Source of the DNA: Amyelois transitella
Taxonomy: Eukaryota; Arthropoda; Insecta; Lepidoptera; Pyralidae
DNA: 64,000 nt
NCBI RefSeq assembly: GCF_032362555.1
Contig: NC_083505.1
Span: 12,916,001 to 12,980,000 of the forward strand
Direction: 5' to 3'
The notes under the pieces are model-generated. The model was given only the letters and a program-made list of their open reading frames with translations, was not told the origin of the DNA and did no database searches. Of the stretch, positions 11,701 to 21,200 are shown piece by piece (the first letter of the stretch is position 1; each line of letters begins with the position of its first letter). The translations under genes were made by a program, and so were the position numbers.

Positions 11701-13301
11701 CTCCGCTGAGGACCGGTCTGTCACCACGAGGGAGGTGGCTCACGAGCGGGAGGTGCACTCCGCGATGCAGATGGGCCAGTCCTGCGAGGACTTGACCCTG
11801 GTCGCACCTAACGCCCCCAACGCTGGGTTGCCACACTCCCCTACAAGAATACACAGGTAATGATGGGGTGTGGTTCCCGGCACCGTTACAAAAAAGAATA
11901 GGACCACTCCATCTCTTTCCCCATGGATGTCGTAGAAGGCGACTAAGGGATAGGTTTATAAACTAAGGATTCCTCTTTTAGGCGATGGGCTAGCAACCTG
12001 TCACTTTTTGAATCTCAGTTCTATCATTAAGCCAAATAGCTAAACAGAAGTGAAGTATCAGTAGAAGATCCAGTCTCATCTTCTTAGTATCAGTTGAATC
12101 CTCACCTTTCTGGAGAAGAGCCTTAGGCGCCTGTGATTCACGATCTTGGATTGGGTAAGCCATAGGTCGTCATGTCATGTTCGGTAGTGACATTGTATCC
12201 AAACCGCTTCTCTGACTTGTTACATTCTCTGAGAAGACTTGTCTAAGATCTGAAGGATGCGAGGCCATCACGAATACCTACCAGGGATTTTTTTACGAGC
12301 TGAGGTGCACTCCGCTCTGAGGAACGGTCTGTCACCAACACGAGAGAAGTCGCTCGAGAGAGGGACACTCCTCGATGCAGATGTGCCAGTCCTGTGAGGA
12401 ATTGACCCTGGTCACACCTAACGCCCCCAACGCTGGGTTGCCAAACTCTCCTGCTAGAATACGCAGGTAATTTCAAGACGAAAAAGTCGTCATAATAACG
12501 TGTCAGATCTAACAGTCTTCATTCCCTTTCTGTTATTACCACATTCTCCCAGAAGACAAAGGTAATTCTAAGGCAGCCATTTTATCATAAAGTCAAACAG
12601 TCTTCTTTGGAAACGCCGTGTGATTCTTGCCACATTCTCCCAGTAGACTGCACAGCTATCTTGTCCTGAGGAATGCGAGGCCGCCCTCCGCTACGTAAAT
12701 GAACTGACGCTAGTTGCTACAATTTTTCGACGGCCTCTGTGGCGCAGTGGTAATAAGCTTGTCTGTGACACCGGAGGTTCCGGGTTCGAATCCCGGCCAG
12801 GGCATGATGAGAAAAGAACTTTTTCTGATTGGGCTGGGTGTTTGATGTTTATCTATATATAAGTATTTATTATAAAATATAGTATAGTTGAGTTAGTATC
12901 TCGTAACACAAGTCTCGAACTTACTTCGAGGCTAACTCAATTTGTGTAATTTGTCCCGTACATATATATTTATTATTTATTGTAATTCCAGATTCTCACC
13001 GGTAGTGTCCCCGTCGCCGACCAGGAAGTACACGACGCGGCGCAGCCTGTCCCCCATCGCGATCCGCGCGTCCAGCTTCAGCCCGGTGGGGCGGCCGGCG
13101 CTGGGCAAGCGGCGCTGCGACGACGCCGACTCGCCGCTGTCCAAGCGCGCCTGCCCGGCCGACCGCCTCACGCCCTCCACGCCGGGAACCCCCGACTCCG
13201 ACTCCCTCGACTGCACCTTCAGGCCCGTCTCCCCGCGAGCCCAACCAATGAACGAGCTGGACGCGAACCAACATAACCACAAGTCCCCGAACCCCAGCTA
13301 A
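5732..13301 (+). CDS. PABIR1: PABIR/FAM122 homologue, inhibitor of PP2A-B55
   Basis: Exons 5732-5838, 10349-10442, 11072-11274 and 12992-13301 (phases 2, 0, 2) give a 237-residue protein. All junctions have GT-AG and keep frame. Recognisable FAM122 blocks in order: LKRCSSAPLINE in exon 1 (family SNSAPLI 14-3-3/phospho site); RTRRHSGSFSPLAAPVS in exon 2; in exon 3 RVNQLRAEE, matching the B55-binding RLHQIKxE helix, then NTREVAHEREVHSAMQM, matching the inhibitory helix; in exon 4 SPSPTRKYTTRRSLSPIAIR, a basic proline-directed region that fits a nuclear signal, then a KRRCDD patch. Family knowledge: FAM122A/PABIR1 binds PP2A-B55 and blocks substrate access, promoting mitotic entry. Exon 4 is GC-rich, unlike its surroundings. 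Exon 3 is followed by near-identical tandem copies (see 11432-12467). Human FAM122A is 287 residues. Orthology is clear; the exact paralogue symbol is by analogy. Confidence 0.85.
6963..7116 (+). repeat. D-family interspersed repeat
   Basis: Family D runs tagatttattttcaaaattg ... gaagaagcggcgga ... aactacactgcagcattttc ... gacgtcaatttacaaat. This copy is diverged (gaagaaccggcggaataaac). Confidence 0.7.
7131..7255 (+). repeat. A-family SINE, 5'-truncated and diverged
   Basis: Starts cttcttttaggcgatgggct and ends gataaagacgtgatta. Confidence 0.7.
7376..7542. mobile_element. MITE with imperfect inverted repeats
   Basis: Left end taaacgcgcacgtaacat and complement of right end ttaaacacgcacgtaacg, followed on both arms by cctttattt(t/c)at. 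About 165 bp with TA flanks; no ORF. Confidence 0.6.
7764..8012 (-). mobile_element. F-family Helitron-like element, one end truncated
   Basis: On the plus strand starts actagctgtgcccgcgactt with a hairpin around the cgcg/ttc core; runs to acaaactcttcagtttaa and lacks the final ataatattagtatagat. See findings for the Helitron argument. Confidence 0.6.
8325..8432 (-). repeat. D-family repeat
   Basis: Complement carries gaagaagcggcgaagcaaac and tttacaaat; moderately diverged. Confidence 0.65.
8715..8984 (+). repeat. A-family SINE with internal inversion/hairpin
   Basis: Ends are normal, but the segment around 8768-8823 is replaced by a foldback of itself (18-bp perfect arms). Confidence 0.8.
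9200..9379 (-). repeat. A-family SINE, 5'-truncated
   Basis: Tail to cctatcccttagtc, then breaks off. Confidence 0.85.
9411..9640 (-). repeat. K-family SINE, partial
   Basis: Carries cctttgcatcctcacctctt, aggagcccggggcatgccct and gggtgagtcaggtttttaca, shared with copies at 9838-10205 and 40800-41205. Confidence 0.6.
9838..10205 (+). repeat. K-family SINE with tRNA-like head
   Basis: Head has a B-box-like ggttcgaatccc at about 9890, following gtcgttgtaacgcgatttcg. The body includes gtgagggaaaacatcgcgag and acccaatccaggatccatgg. Looks like a tRNA-derived SINE of about 370 bp. Confidence 0.6.
10207..10300 (+). repeat. A-family SINE, 3' fragment
   Basis: gacatatttgaatcccaacg ... ctgtctaccccgtaagacgtg. 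Confidence 0.6.
10468..10694 (-). repeat. C-family tRNA-derived SINE, full length
   Basis: Family C has a tRNA-like head (complement cggcctctgtggctcagcgg, A box; gggttcgaatcccggtcagg, B box) and a tail through aaatatagtatcgttgagtt to caatcagtgtaatttgtccc. In PABIR intron 2. Confidence 0.88.
10823..10935 (-). repeat. C-family SINE, 3' half only
   Basis: gacaaattacacaatgggtt ... gggatactaactcgatgat; the tRNA-like head is missing. Confidence 0.75.
11432..11858 (+). pseudogene. Two tandem copies of PABIR exon 3 (291-bp repeat unit)
   Basis: The exon-3 sequence from the aacacgaggg block (11141 in the true exon) through its gtaatg donor recurs starting at 11432 and 11723, an exact 291-bp step, with very few differences. 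Each copy keeps the donor and an open frame but lacks the first part of the exon, including the RVNQLRAEE B55-binding motif and the normal polypyrimidine acceptor. A weak acceptor (ccgctgag) before each copy would splice in phase 0 from exon 2, but not in frame from exon 3. They could therefore only act as mutually exclusive alternatives or be non-coding. The third unit is cut by an A-family SINE right after its donor (11868). Confidence 0.8.
11868..12046 (+). repeat. A-family SINE, 3'-truncated
   Basis: Starts at gtgtggttcccggcacc directly after the donor of the third exon-3 copy; ends gccaaatagctaaac. Confidence 0.88.
12255..12467 (+). pseudogene. Older, decayed copy of PABIR exon 3
   Basis: A diverged copy of the same exon begins near ggatgcgaggccatcac (12255-12272) and runs to the donor-like agaatacgcaggtaat end (12451-12469). 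Substitutions and loss of a few bases around 12350-12372 break the helix-coding frame. A still smaller remnant (gaatgcgaggccgcc) is at about 12670-12690. The presence of old and young copies shows repeated duplication at this locus. Confidence 0.65.
12730..12968 (+). repeat. C-family tRNA-derived SINE, full length
   Basis: cggcctctgtggcgcagtgg ... ggttcgaatcccggccaggg ... gtaatttgtcccgtac. In PABIR intron 3, 24 bases before the exon 4 acceptor. Not a real tRNA: the 5' and 3' acceptor strands do not pair. Confidence 0.9.
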
Positions 13302-13760
13302 TAGTCGCAGAACGCGGACGGAGGAGTTTCGGTCTCGATTTACGCTTACACGTGAAGCTTAACAGCTCGTTCACGACGTGCAATAAAATTCCTGGAAGCG
13401 GACCTTATTGTACTCTCCGTAGGGTTCATATTGCATGTTCCTCCCGATCAGCCTGTAACTTGGTTCCTATTAAAGGACTAGTTGGGAATGATACATGCGA
13501 CCCTGTTATTAGCCAAAGCATTCAAACTTTATTGTAAATAGTGCGTTAATGTATTGAACGCTGTATATAATTTATATAGTTAAGATTTTGTAGCCATAGC
13601 GTGTAGGTTTATGAACACGCGAAACAAATGTATAACAGGATGTTTCTCGTTGCAGAGTCTGTTGTCAGATTATTACGAATTTATTGCGTGAGACATCTGT
13701 GTGTATTATTTGTCAAGGTAGAGTATACATCAAATACAAAAATAAATATAAATGTTATAA
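13302..13760 (+). other. Probable 3' UTR of the PABIR gene
   Basis: Non-coding sequence after the TAA stop with candidate AATAAA signals near 13383 and 13741. The latter, in an AT-rich run, is the likelier polyadenylation site. No repeat is recognised inside it. Confidence 0.4.
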
Positions 13761-14236
13761 AGAATTATGTTCGGATATATCATTATGAGTATTTGTAGTA
13801 TGTACCGTTTGCTAACGTCGCGATTTCTTGTTTAAAATAACTACCTACTTGATGGAGAATATATAACTAAAGTGAATTAAGCCTCTGGCAACATTGATAT
13901 TTAAGATTTTAGCTCACACATATTTAAATTTTTGGGCACGTTATACTCTACCTTCTAACAATGATTTTGTTTAAGGTTTCAATTGCTGATTTTTTTTCTA
14001 TAATCAGTTTGATTATTCAATTCTATTAAATGCCAACTTAAGGTGTTAAAAATAATTATATTATTGAGACATCGTAGTGCCAGTTTCGGTACTGGGGTAA
14101 AATAATATTTTATTCCAAGTAAAATTATTTTGTAATGAGGGTTCTACTGTTTTTATTTTGATATTTATCTGTTGGTTCGCCAAATTTTGTTGTTGAGTAA
14201 GGACATTTGACCGCATGTAAATATTAATTCAGTGAT

Positions 14237-14365
14237 AGAATAGATTTATTTTCAAAATTGGATACAAGGTATCACTCATTGACGTCACATAACATCTTAT
14301 TATATCTACTGCGCATGTGTAGAAGAAGCGGCGGAATAAACTACGCTGCAGCATGATTTTCGACT
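14237..14365 (+). repeat. D-family repeat
   Basis: agatttattttcaaaattgg ... gaagaagcggcggaataaac ... gcagcatgatttt. Confidence 0.8.
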
Positions 14366-15339
14366 GGTGTATGTTTTATTATAAACTTTGTGTTCATTGT
14401 GTCACACACAAACTTGTAGACAATTAATGTGTTTGTAGATATTATTGTTATTATTCTTAAATTTTTTTAACTACATTTCGTCAAATATTTCAACTCTTTT
14501 GTGAAACGACATGTTTAATTTTACCATATTTTGTCTCGCGTTAGTACCGTTTCGTTTTTTGGTAAGTAGGTACCAATGTTCGTTTTGTTCTACAAATATG
14601 TTTTTTTTTTTAATTTAGCATTTATTCTCATAGTTGATGATATATTGAGTGGCGAATTGTTTTATAAAATTTACGCAGAATTCACGTTAAGTAAATAACT
14701 TGGAAACTGATCTTGAGATCTGATTGATAACGCGAATAACATGTCTGTAGTTCATATACAATTAATCGCCAATATAAAATTTAAACCAGTCGTTTGTGGA
14801 AACGTTGTGTTAGGAAATAATCTTCTTATCAGCTTCCTATTGGTGTACCTAAATTTGAGATATACTAATGAAGCGGAGAAGTGTTTGTATTAAATAACGG
14901 ATCATTTGAAAGATTACAAGCTATTTTAGTTTATACAAGATGAAAGGCAGAGGCATGGCATGAATGTTGAAAACAAAATCTTTCAAAAATAGAATCAACG
15001 ATTTAAACTAGAGGTTTGCGTCACCAACACTTATTTTTAAAAAGTTTGCTATGTATTTTACTTGTTTCCGTGATATACAATACACCCATTTGCTTATACA
15101 ATTTAAGAAAACGTAAACTGAACCAAAATGGCGGCGATATTCGCAGGTACCGGCTTTGTACCGCTCATTAGGCACGTAGCCGCATCGTGTGGCATTCATA
15201 GTCTCAAATGAAATAGGTTTTAATAATATGGGTGCATATTTTTTTTAATAATATAGTGCATCAGTTTCCTATGGATTGAATCAAATACCCGTGCCTGCGC
15301 TGATAACGAAACTCCATTGTTTGTCCAATATTTTTTATT

Positions 15340-15452
15340 TATGTTATGAATGTGGATGAAGCGAAGGAAGTATGCAGAGATCGTGGCAAGTGGAAAAAGG
15401 TAGTCTTTGCCTACCCCTCCGGGAAAGATACGTGATTTTATGTATGTACTTA
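15340..15452 (+). repeat. B-family LINE 3' end
   Basis: Family B is the end of a reverse-transcriptase-type ORF (…KRVMNVDEAKEVCRDRGKWK, then VSAYPSGKEA and stop) followed by ttttatgtatgtatg. This copy starts at gttatgaatgtggatgaagc. Confidence 0.8.
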
Positions 15453-16084
15453 TGTATTGTTTATCCATAACTTATATACCTACCAATATTTTTTGATAAA
15501 CTGCCAGAGAGCCAGCCGGCCTTAGTGTGGGAGATGAATCTTCACACTGCTCATGGGTCGACTAATGCGCTGTGCATTGTAAATTTTTTCGCTCTACGTT
15601 TCCACAAACTGGCCTTTGGGTTCTGATAACAGGAAGCATCACATTTGTAGTGGATGCACTTTGTAAAATATACCTCAGTACAGTAAGTGACGTTCGAAGC
15701 GAATTTCATGCTATCTCGCTATTTAAAATGTGCGAGTATGATGTGCTATTTCACTCATAACCTTTCGCATGGACCATTCATCCATTAGCCTCGAAAGACG
15801 TATATCATATGAGTAATATGCAGAAAGTTTTTAGATTACCTATATATAAAGAATGATGCCTCAATATCTCACTACAGTCTACCCTGTACCTATTATTGTA
15901 AGTTATGTTTTGTAACGTTTATAATAGATTCCGAGGAGTTTTGCACTCCTCTAAATACCATTTTGTTGTCAAGAGTGATTAAATCACAAATTAAAAAAGA
16001 TTTTTTTTTTATGATTTTCCCACATCCGAATTCCCGTGAGACTGTGACTTTATAAAGAAAACTAAAAATTACCAAACCAAATCA

Positions 16085-18290
16085 CTTTTATTTACACTTT
16101 CAGTTTTACAATAACCTTGTATAATTACGACAAATGATATCAAGAAAAAAAAAACAGCATTAAAAGTGAAATTAATCTAAAACTTACCATTAATGAACAA
16201 CATTATTATAACATTCCAATATTTTGTACTCTTTAAAATGTGATAAATTACAAAACATGACAATGGCGCGAGAACCTCACAATAATTACTATGTAAATTA
16301 ATTAAAACATTACAAAAATCCATTAATAATAATTAAAATTAAAAGAGTATTAGCAAAGCGTGCCAAGTTGAATACATACTACATATACGCATATAAAAAC
16401 ATACATACGTCAACGATCCTCGTTCATTAGACATTTCGAAAAGAAAGGACAATTTCATATTGAATCATTGACCAGTTACCCAAAATCGTGAAGCGTATTT
16501 TTTGTTATAATTCATGGCCCCGTGATAAAGTCACTTTGGACTTATTCTCAATATAAATAAGCGATCAAATACAGAAAGTCTAATCAAAAGGACGCCTCCA
16601 AGTATTCCACATTCGTTTTGTTTTCGTTTCAAATAGAACATTATAAAACGTTACATTATATAATTCTTATAACATTTATCATATTACATGTTATAATTTA
16701 CAACTTTCTTTAACCAACTTTTAAAACCAAGCTTCTCAGTATGACCGTATTTTTTTAACAAAACAATATAATCACGTCTATATCACCTGTGGGGTAGACA
16801 GAGACAACAGTCATCAAAAGACTAAAAGGCTACGCTCAGCTGCTTTTGATAGAATTGAGATTTAAACAGTCACAGGTTGCTAGCCCATCGCCTAAAAGAG
16901 GAATCTCAAGTATTATAAGCCTATCCCTTAGTCGCCTTATACATCCATGAGAAAGAGTTTGTATTTATTCTATAACTTTTTTTCATTACTTATTCGCTTG
17001 GACTGCTGGCATTCCAAAGAAAGGGTTTTTTTAAGGTAAAAAAACGTAGTTTTGATAATAGATATTGGACGCGTCATTCCAGATTAGACGATCCCTTACA
17101 AACAAACGCGTTAAATCTACACACATTGCTTTCCGTAGGTGATACGGATTTGCCCTATATTTTCCTATAGGAAGACAATAAGATAAAAAGCGACGCGGAA
17201 GGAAATATTGGAATGTAGATTAGGTATAAGTTTTTGGTCTGTCAGATATGGTTAGGCAGTGATAGCATGATGATTTTGGTATATATATATATATTTTTTC
17301 AAACTAGAGATACCACAAAAGAATCTTCGTTATGTCAATTTCCACCAATCTTATGGCGGGTTGGTCATTGGCAAACAATGAAGCACTTCAGCAGAAGTCC
17401 TCCTAAGTCTATTGCAAAATTTATCAGTCTTAATTTTCAGACAAAGAGTTGTATAATAAACTTTGCTTAAAAAAACGCAATACATCTACTACAAAAGTTC
17501 AACAATTTGCATTTTACCATGCAACCGCCGCTTTACAACGTAAATAGTTAACCTAAATACCTTAATTGATCTAGATTTATTACTATCTAGTGTTTGTTAC
17601 ACTTGCGGGCAGCGACGTCGTCTAAATAACGCTTATCCGCACCAATTATTCTATTTTTTTATGTCAAACATTAACATTATAGCTCAGAGCCAATGTGGCA
17701 CCTTACATTAAATCTGCTATATTATAACTAATTTCCTTTTGTTATTTTAGCTTTGATGCTGGGACTTAAGCGGTAAAACACAAGAGCGTTTGCAGGGTTT
17801 AATACACAGAAATTCAGTTGACAACAGCTTAGTAGCAAACTGGCTAGTGTCACAGGCAAAACGGAGGTTACACATGGATATTATCGGTCTTATTTTAGTC
17901 TATTAGCGTTTTCCTCTGTTGTCCTCCTTGGGAAGGACCAAAAAGCTTGGTTTAGTTTATTACAAAATAATCTAAGACATCCACCAGAAAGAGATGATGT
18001 TGTCCTTTTCTAAAGTTCTGGGAACCACACAAGACAAACCATAAATTAGTCTTTGTACATAAAGTAAAAAAAATAGGTTGCATTCATTATCAATATGTAC
18101 TGCTGCATGTGACAAGCCACTGTCTACAAAGTTCCTGTCAACTTTACAATTAGTCCAATTGCTACAGTCATCAGACTACAGCAAAGATAATGTTACGAAT
18201 TACAGCACAAATTGCATAGAATACAATTTAAATAATTTGGACCCACCTCAATAGCGTTCTGACGACATGTAAAGTGCCACGTGGCTCGTC
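16085..18290 (-). other. Possible long 3' UTR of cyclin B3 and flanking AT-rich DNA
   Basis: After the TGA at 18291 the complement has AATAAA at about 17956-17961 and again near 16085. The stretch is AT-rich, without ORFs that look coding, and has one A-family SINE (16767-16958). Where the transcript ends cannot be decided from sequence alone. Confidence 0.3.
16767..16958 (-). repeat. A-family SINE, 5'-truncated
   Basis: ataatcacgtctatatcacc ... cttatacatccatgagaaag. Confidence 0.85.
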
Positions 18291-21200
18291 TCAGCTGCTG
18301 AGAACGGAGTCCTCGATGAGTGGAACTTTGGCTACCTCGAAGAAAATACTGTGCGAGTACTTGTTGCGTACTGTGCTGATTGCGGACTTGGGTTTCTTGT
18401 GCAGGGCTGCGTTTTGAGCGATCGCAATCGGCAGGATGTCCTTTGTGGTGTAACCTGTGCAAGATAGATTGTTATTACATTATCTTACACTAGCGACCCG
18501 CCCCGGGTAGGATTTATAGACATTAAACCTTAATAGTGATTTAAAAATTATATTTGATGCTTTTTTAAATAACAAATGACTAGAAGGAATTTCAATTGAT
18601 TCTCAATACAAGAAAATAGAGACTTAGGGTTTCTATCAGCTTAAAAAGAAGAGGATACAAATTTGGGATTCTTTTTTAGGCGACGGGCTAGCAACCTGTC
18701 ACTATTTGAATCTCAATTCTAGCCGTACAAATGAATCAGTTTTTTCAAGGCTGTTGGCTCTGTCTACCCCAGAAGAGATATGTATACTTAAATACTGTAT
18801 AGTCTTATAACGATTTCTTACACCTACCTGTGTAATACTGTAAAGTCTCGCTCCAACTGCCCAGGGACTTCATCCGGAGCGCGAGGTAGAGCGCGGCGGC
18901 GGCCATCTTGCTGTCCGAGTGCTCCAGCAGGTTGTACTCCAGCAGGCACTGCTCCAGCACGAACCGCGCCAGCGTCAGCGTCGGCATTGATACGCGTGCG
19001 CACTGTAGAGGAAACATTTTTTTTTTTAATTTAGTTTCATTATGACACGTAAATGAAACGCAAGACATTAAAAATTACCAGAGAAATATAGAATAAAAAT
19101 CACCTTAAATTTTCTACGCGTGTTGTGCTATTTTTGTAATTTTTTGTCGCTCAATTTTTATTTGGGCATTAATTATTTGGTTGTACATATTATAGAGATA
19201 CTCGTAGTCGATAGGACCCAGTTGCATGTTTACGCTATTGGCGCTTTAGAGTCCCATTTCTAATCATTCTCTTGGAACCTCAACTGGTTGAAAGTCTATT
19301 TCCCTTGCGGGGTAGACAGAGCCAATAGTCATGAGACTGAAATGCCACATTCAGCTGTATGGCTAAATTATGAAACTGAGATTCAAATAGTGACAGGTTG
19401 CTAGCCCATGGCCTAAAAGAGGAATCGTAAGTGTATTAGCCTTTCTCTTAGTCGCATTTTACGACATCCATGGAAAAGATACGTGTTCACACGGCACTGA
19501 TGGCCTTGGACACTTCATTATTGTTATTTTTTCATGTTGAAACAGATTTAGTTTAACATATTATTTACATACATACATACATAAAATCACGCCTCTTTCC
19601 CGGAGGGGTAGGCAGAGACTACCTCTTTCCACTTGCCACGATCTCTGCATACTTCCTTCGCTTCATCCACATTCATAACTCTCTTCATACAAGCTCGGCG
19701 GTTTCGGGTACTTTTGACCTGACCCTTTACCAGGACGTCCAACATCGTATTATTTATATGTTTACATATTAACATAACCTGTCATTTGCACGCACAGTCG
19801 TAGTTGTTAAGTGAATGCTTTAGATACTCACTCTGGCATATCGCCTGAGGAATCTGTACGACAGCGGGATGCCGAGGTCGAAGTCGATGACCTTCAGGAT
19901 GTTCATCTCCATCTTGAGCAGCTGGCTCAGGGTGTACGCGCCGTCGCAGATGTAGAGAAAGTCGTCCACTAGCGGCGGGATGCGCTCCTGAGACACGATT
20001 ATAATTTTGAGATGATACATACATACATACATAAAATCACGCCTCTTTCCCGGAGGGGTAGGCAGAGACTACCTCTTTCCACTTGCCACGATCTCTGTAC
20101 TTCCTTCGCTTCATCCACATTCATAACTTTCTTCATACAAGCTCGGCGGTTTCGGGTACTTTTGACCTGACCGTTTACCAGGACGTCCTTAATTTGATCA
20201 AGATACGATCGTCTAGGTGTATTTTGAGATGATTAAAAAAAAATTGATAATGTCATTATCAGCACTAATAACACACACACATTAATCATTGTAAATTCGT
20301 TTTAGTTTTAAAAGTATTGCTTTAACATTTGAGCATGCATATTAAACATACAGATAGTCACGTCTATATCACTTGCGGGGTAGACAGAGCCAACAATCTT
20401 GAAAAGATTATTCGGCCATTTTCGGCTGTTTGACTTAATAATAGAATTTAGATTCAAATAGTGACAGGTTGCCAACCCATCGAAGTTTATAAGCCTATCC
20501 ATTAGTCGCGTTTTACGACATCCATGGGAAGGAGTGCCGGGACCATACTTCACTTAAGCATGATTAATAACATAGTCAATAAAGTTCTATTGACTTAAAA
20601 AAATTAATCATATACTGTCCTCCTTCTGCTTTAGAAAAAGCATCTTATTGTTCAACCATAAATTTCTACATTTATATAACTCTCCCATCCATCGGAAATG
20701 ATAAAATACGTAAAGCAAAAAGTTTTTAAAGCATATTTCTGTAACCGTTGTCTGTGTCTTCTTTCCTTTCTTTCACCTAAAACCAACCTCGCATTTTCTT
20801 ACAATGGAAATTAATCTAAAACCGTTAAATTTCTAAATAAACTCACATCAAACTTAGACGCGATGAACAACGCCGAAGCGCCCAGCAGCTGCAACTCCTC
20901 CTTCGTCAAATGCTCATGTCTGGGCTGTGTCTTCGAGGAGCGGGTCAGGAACAGGTCGACCAGCTTCACGGCCAGATACAACGTCTCGTGGTTCAGCTCG
21001 AAGCTCTCTTGCACCTCCACCATCCAGTCTACAAGCAGGGCGCGCATCCAAGACGTGATACCTTCCATCCTTTGGAGGTAGTCGTCTATTGGGAATAGCC
21101 GCTGAAATAACAGTGTTACATGTAGCTAAGAATGCTAAAATTTGAGTAAAAAGCGAGACAGGCACGCGCAGGTACTACACAGTTATAATGTATGTGCCAG

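Noticed and set aside
19587-19775. Small ORF ending GKWKEVVSAYPSGKEA as a gene
   Set aside because: Recurs many times with a TATG tail and target duplications; it is the end of a LINE.
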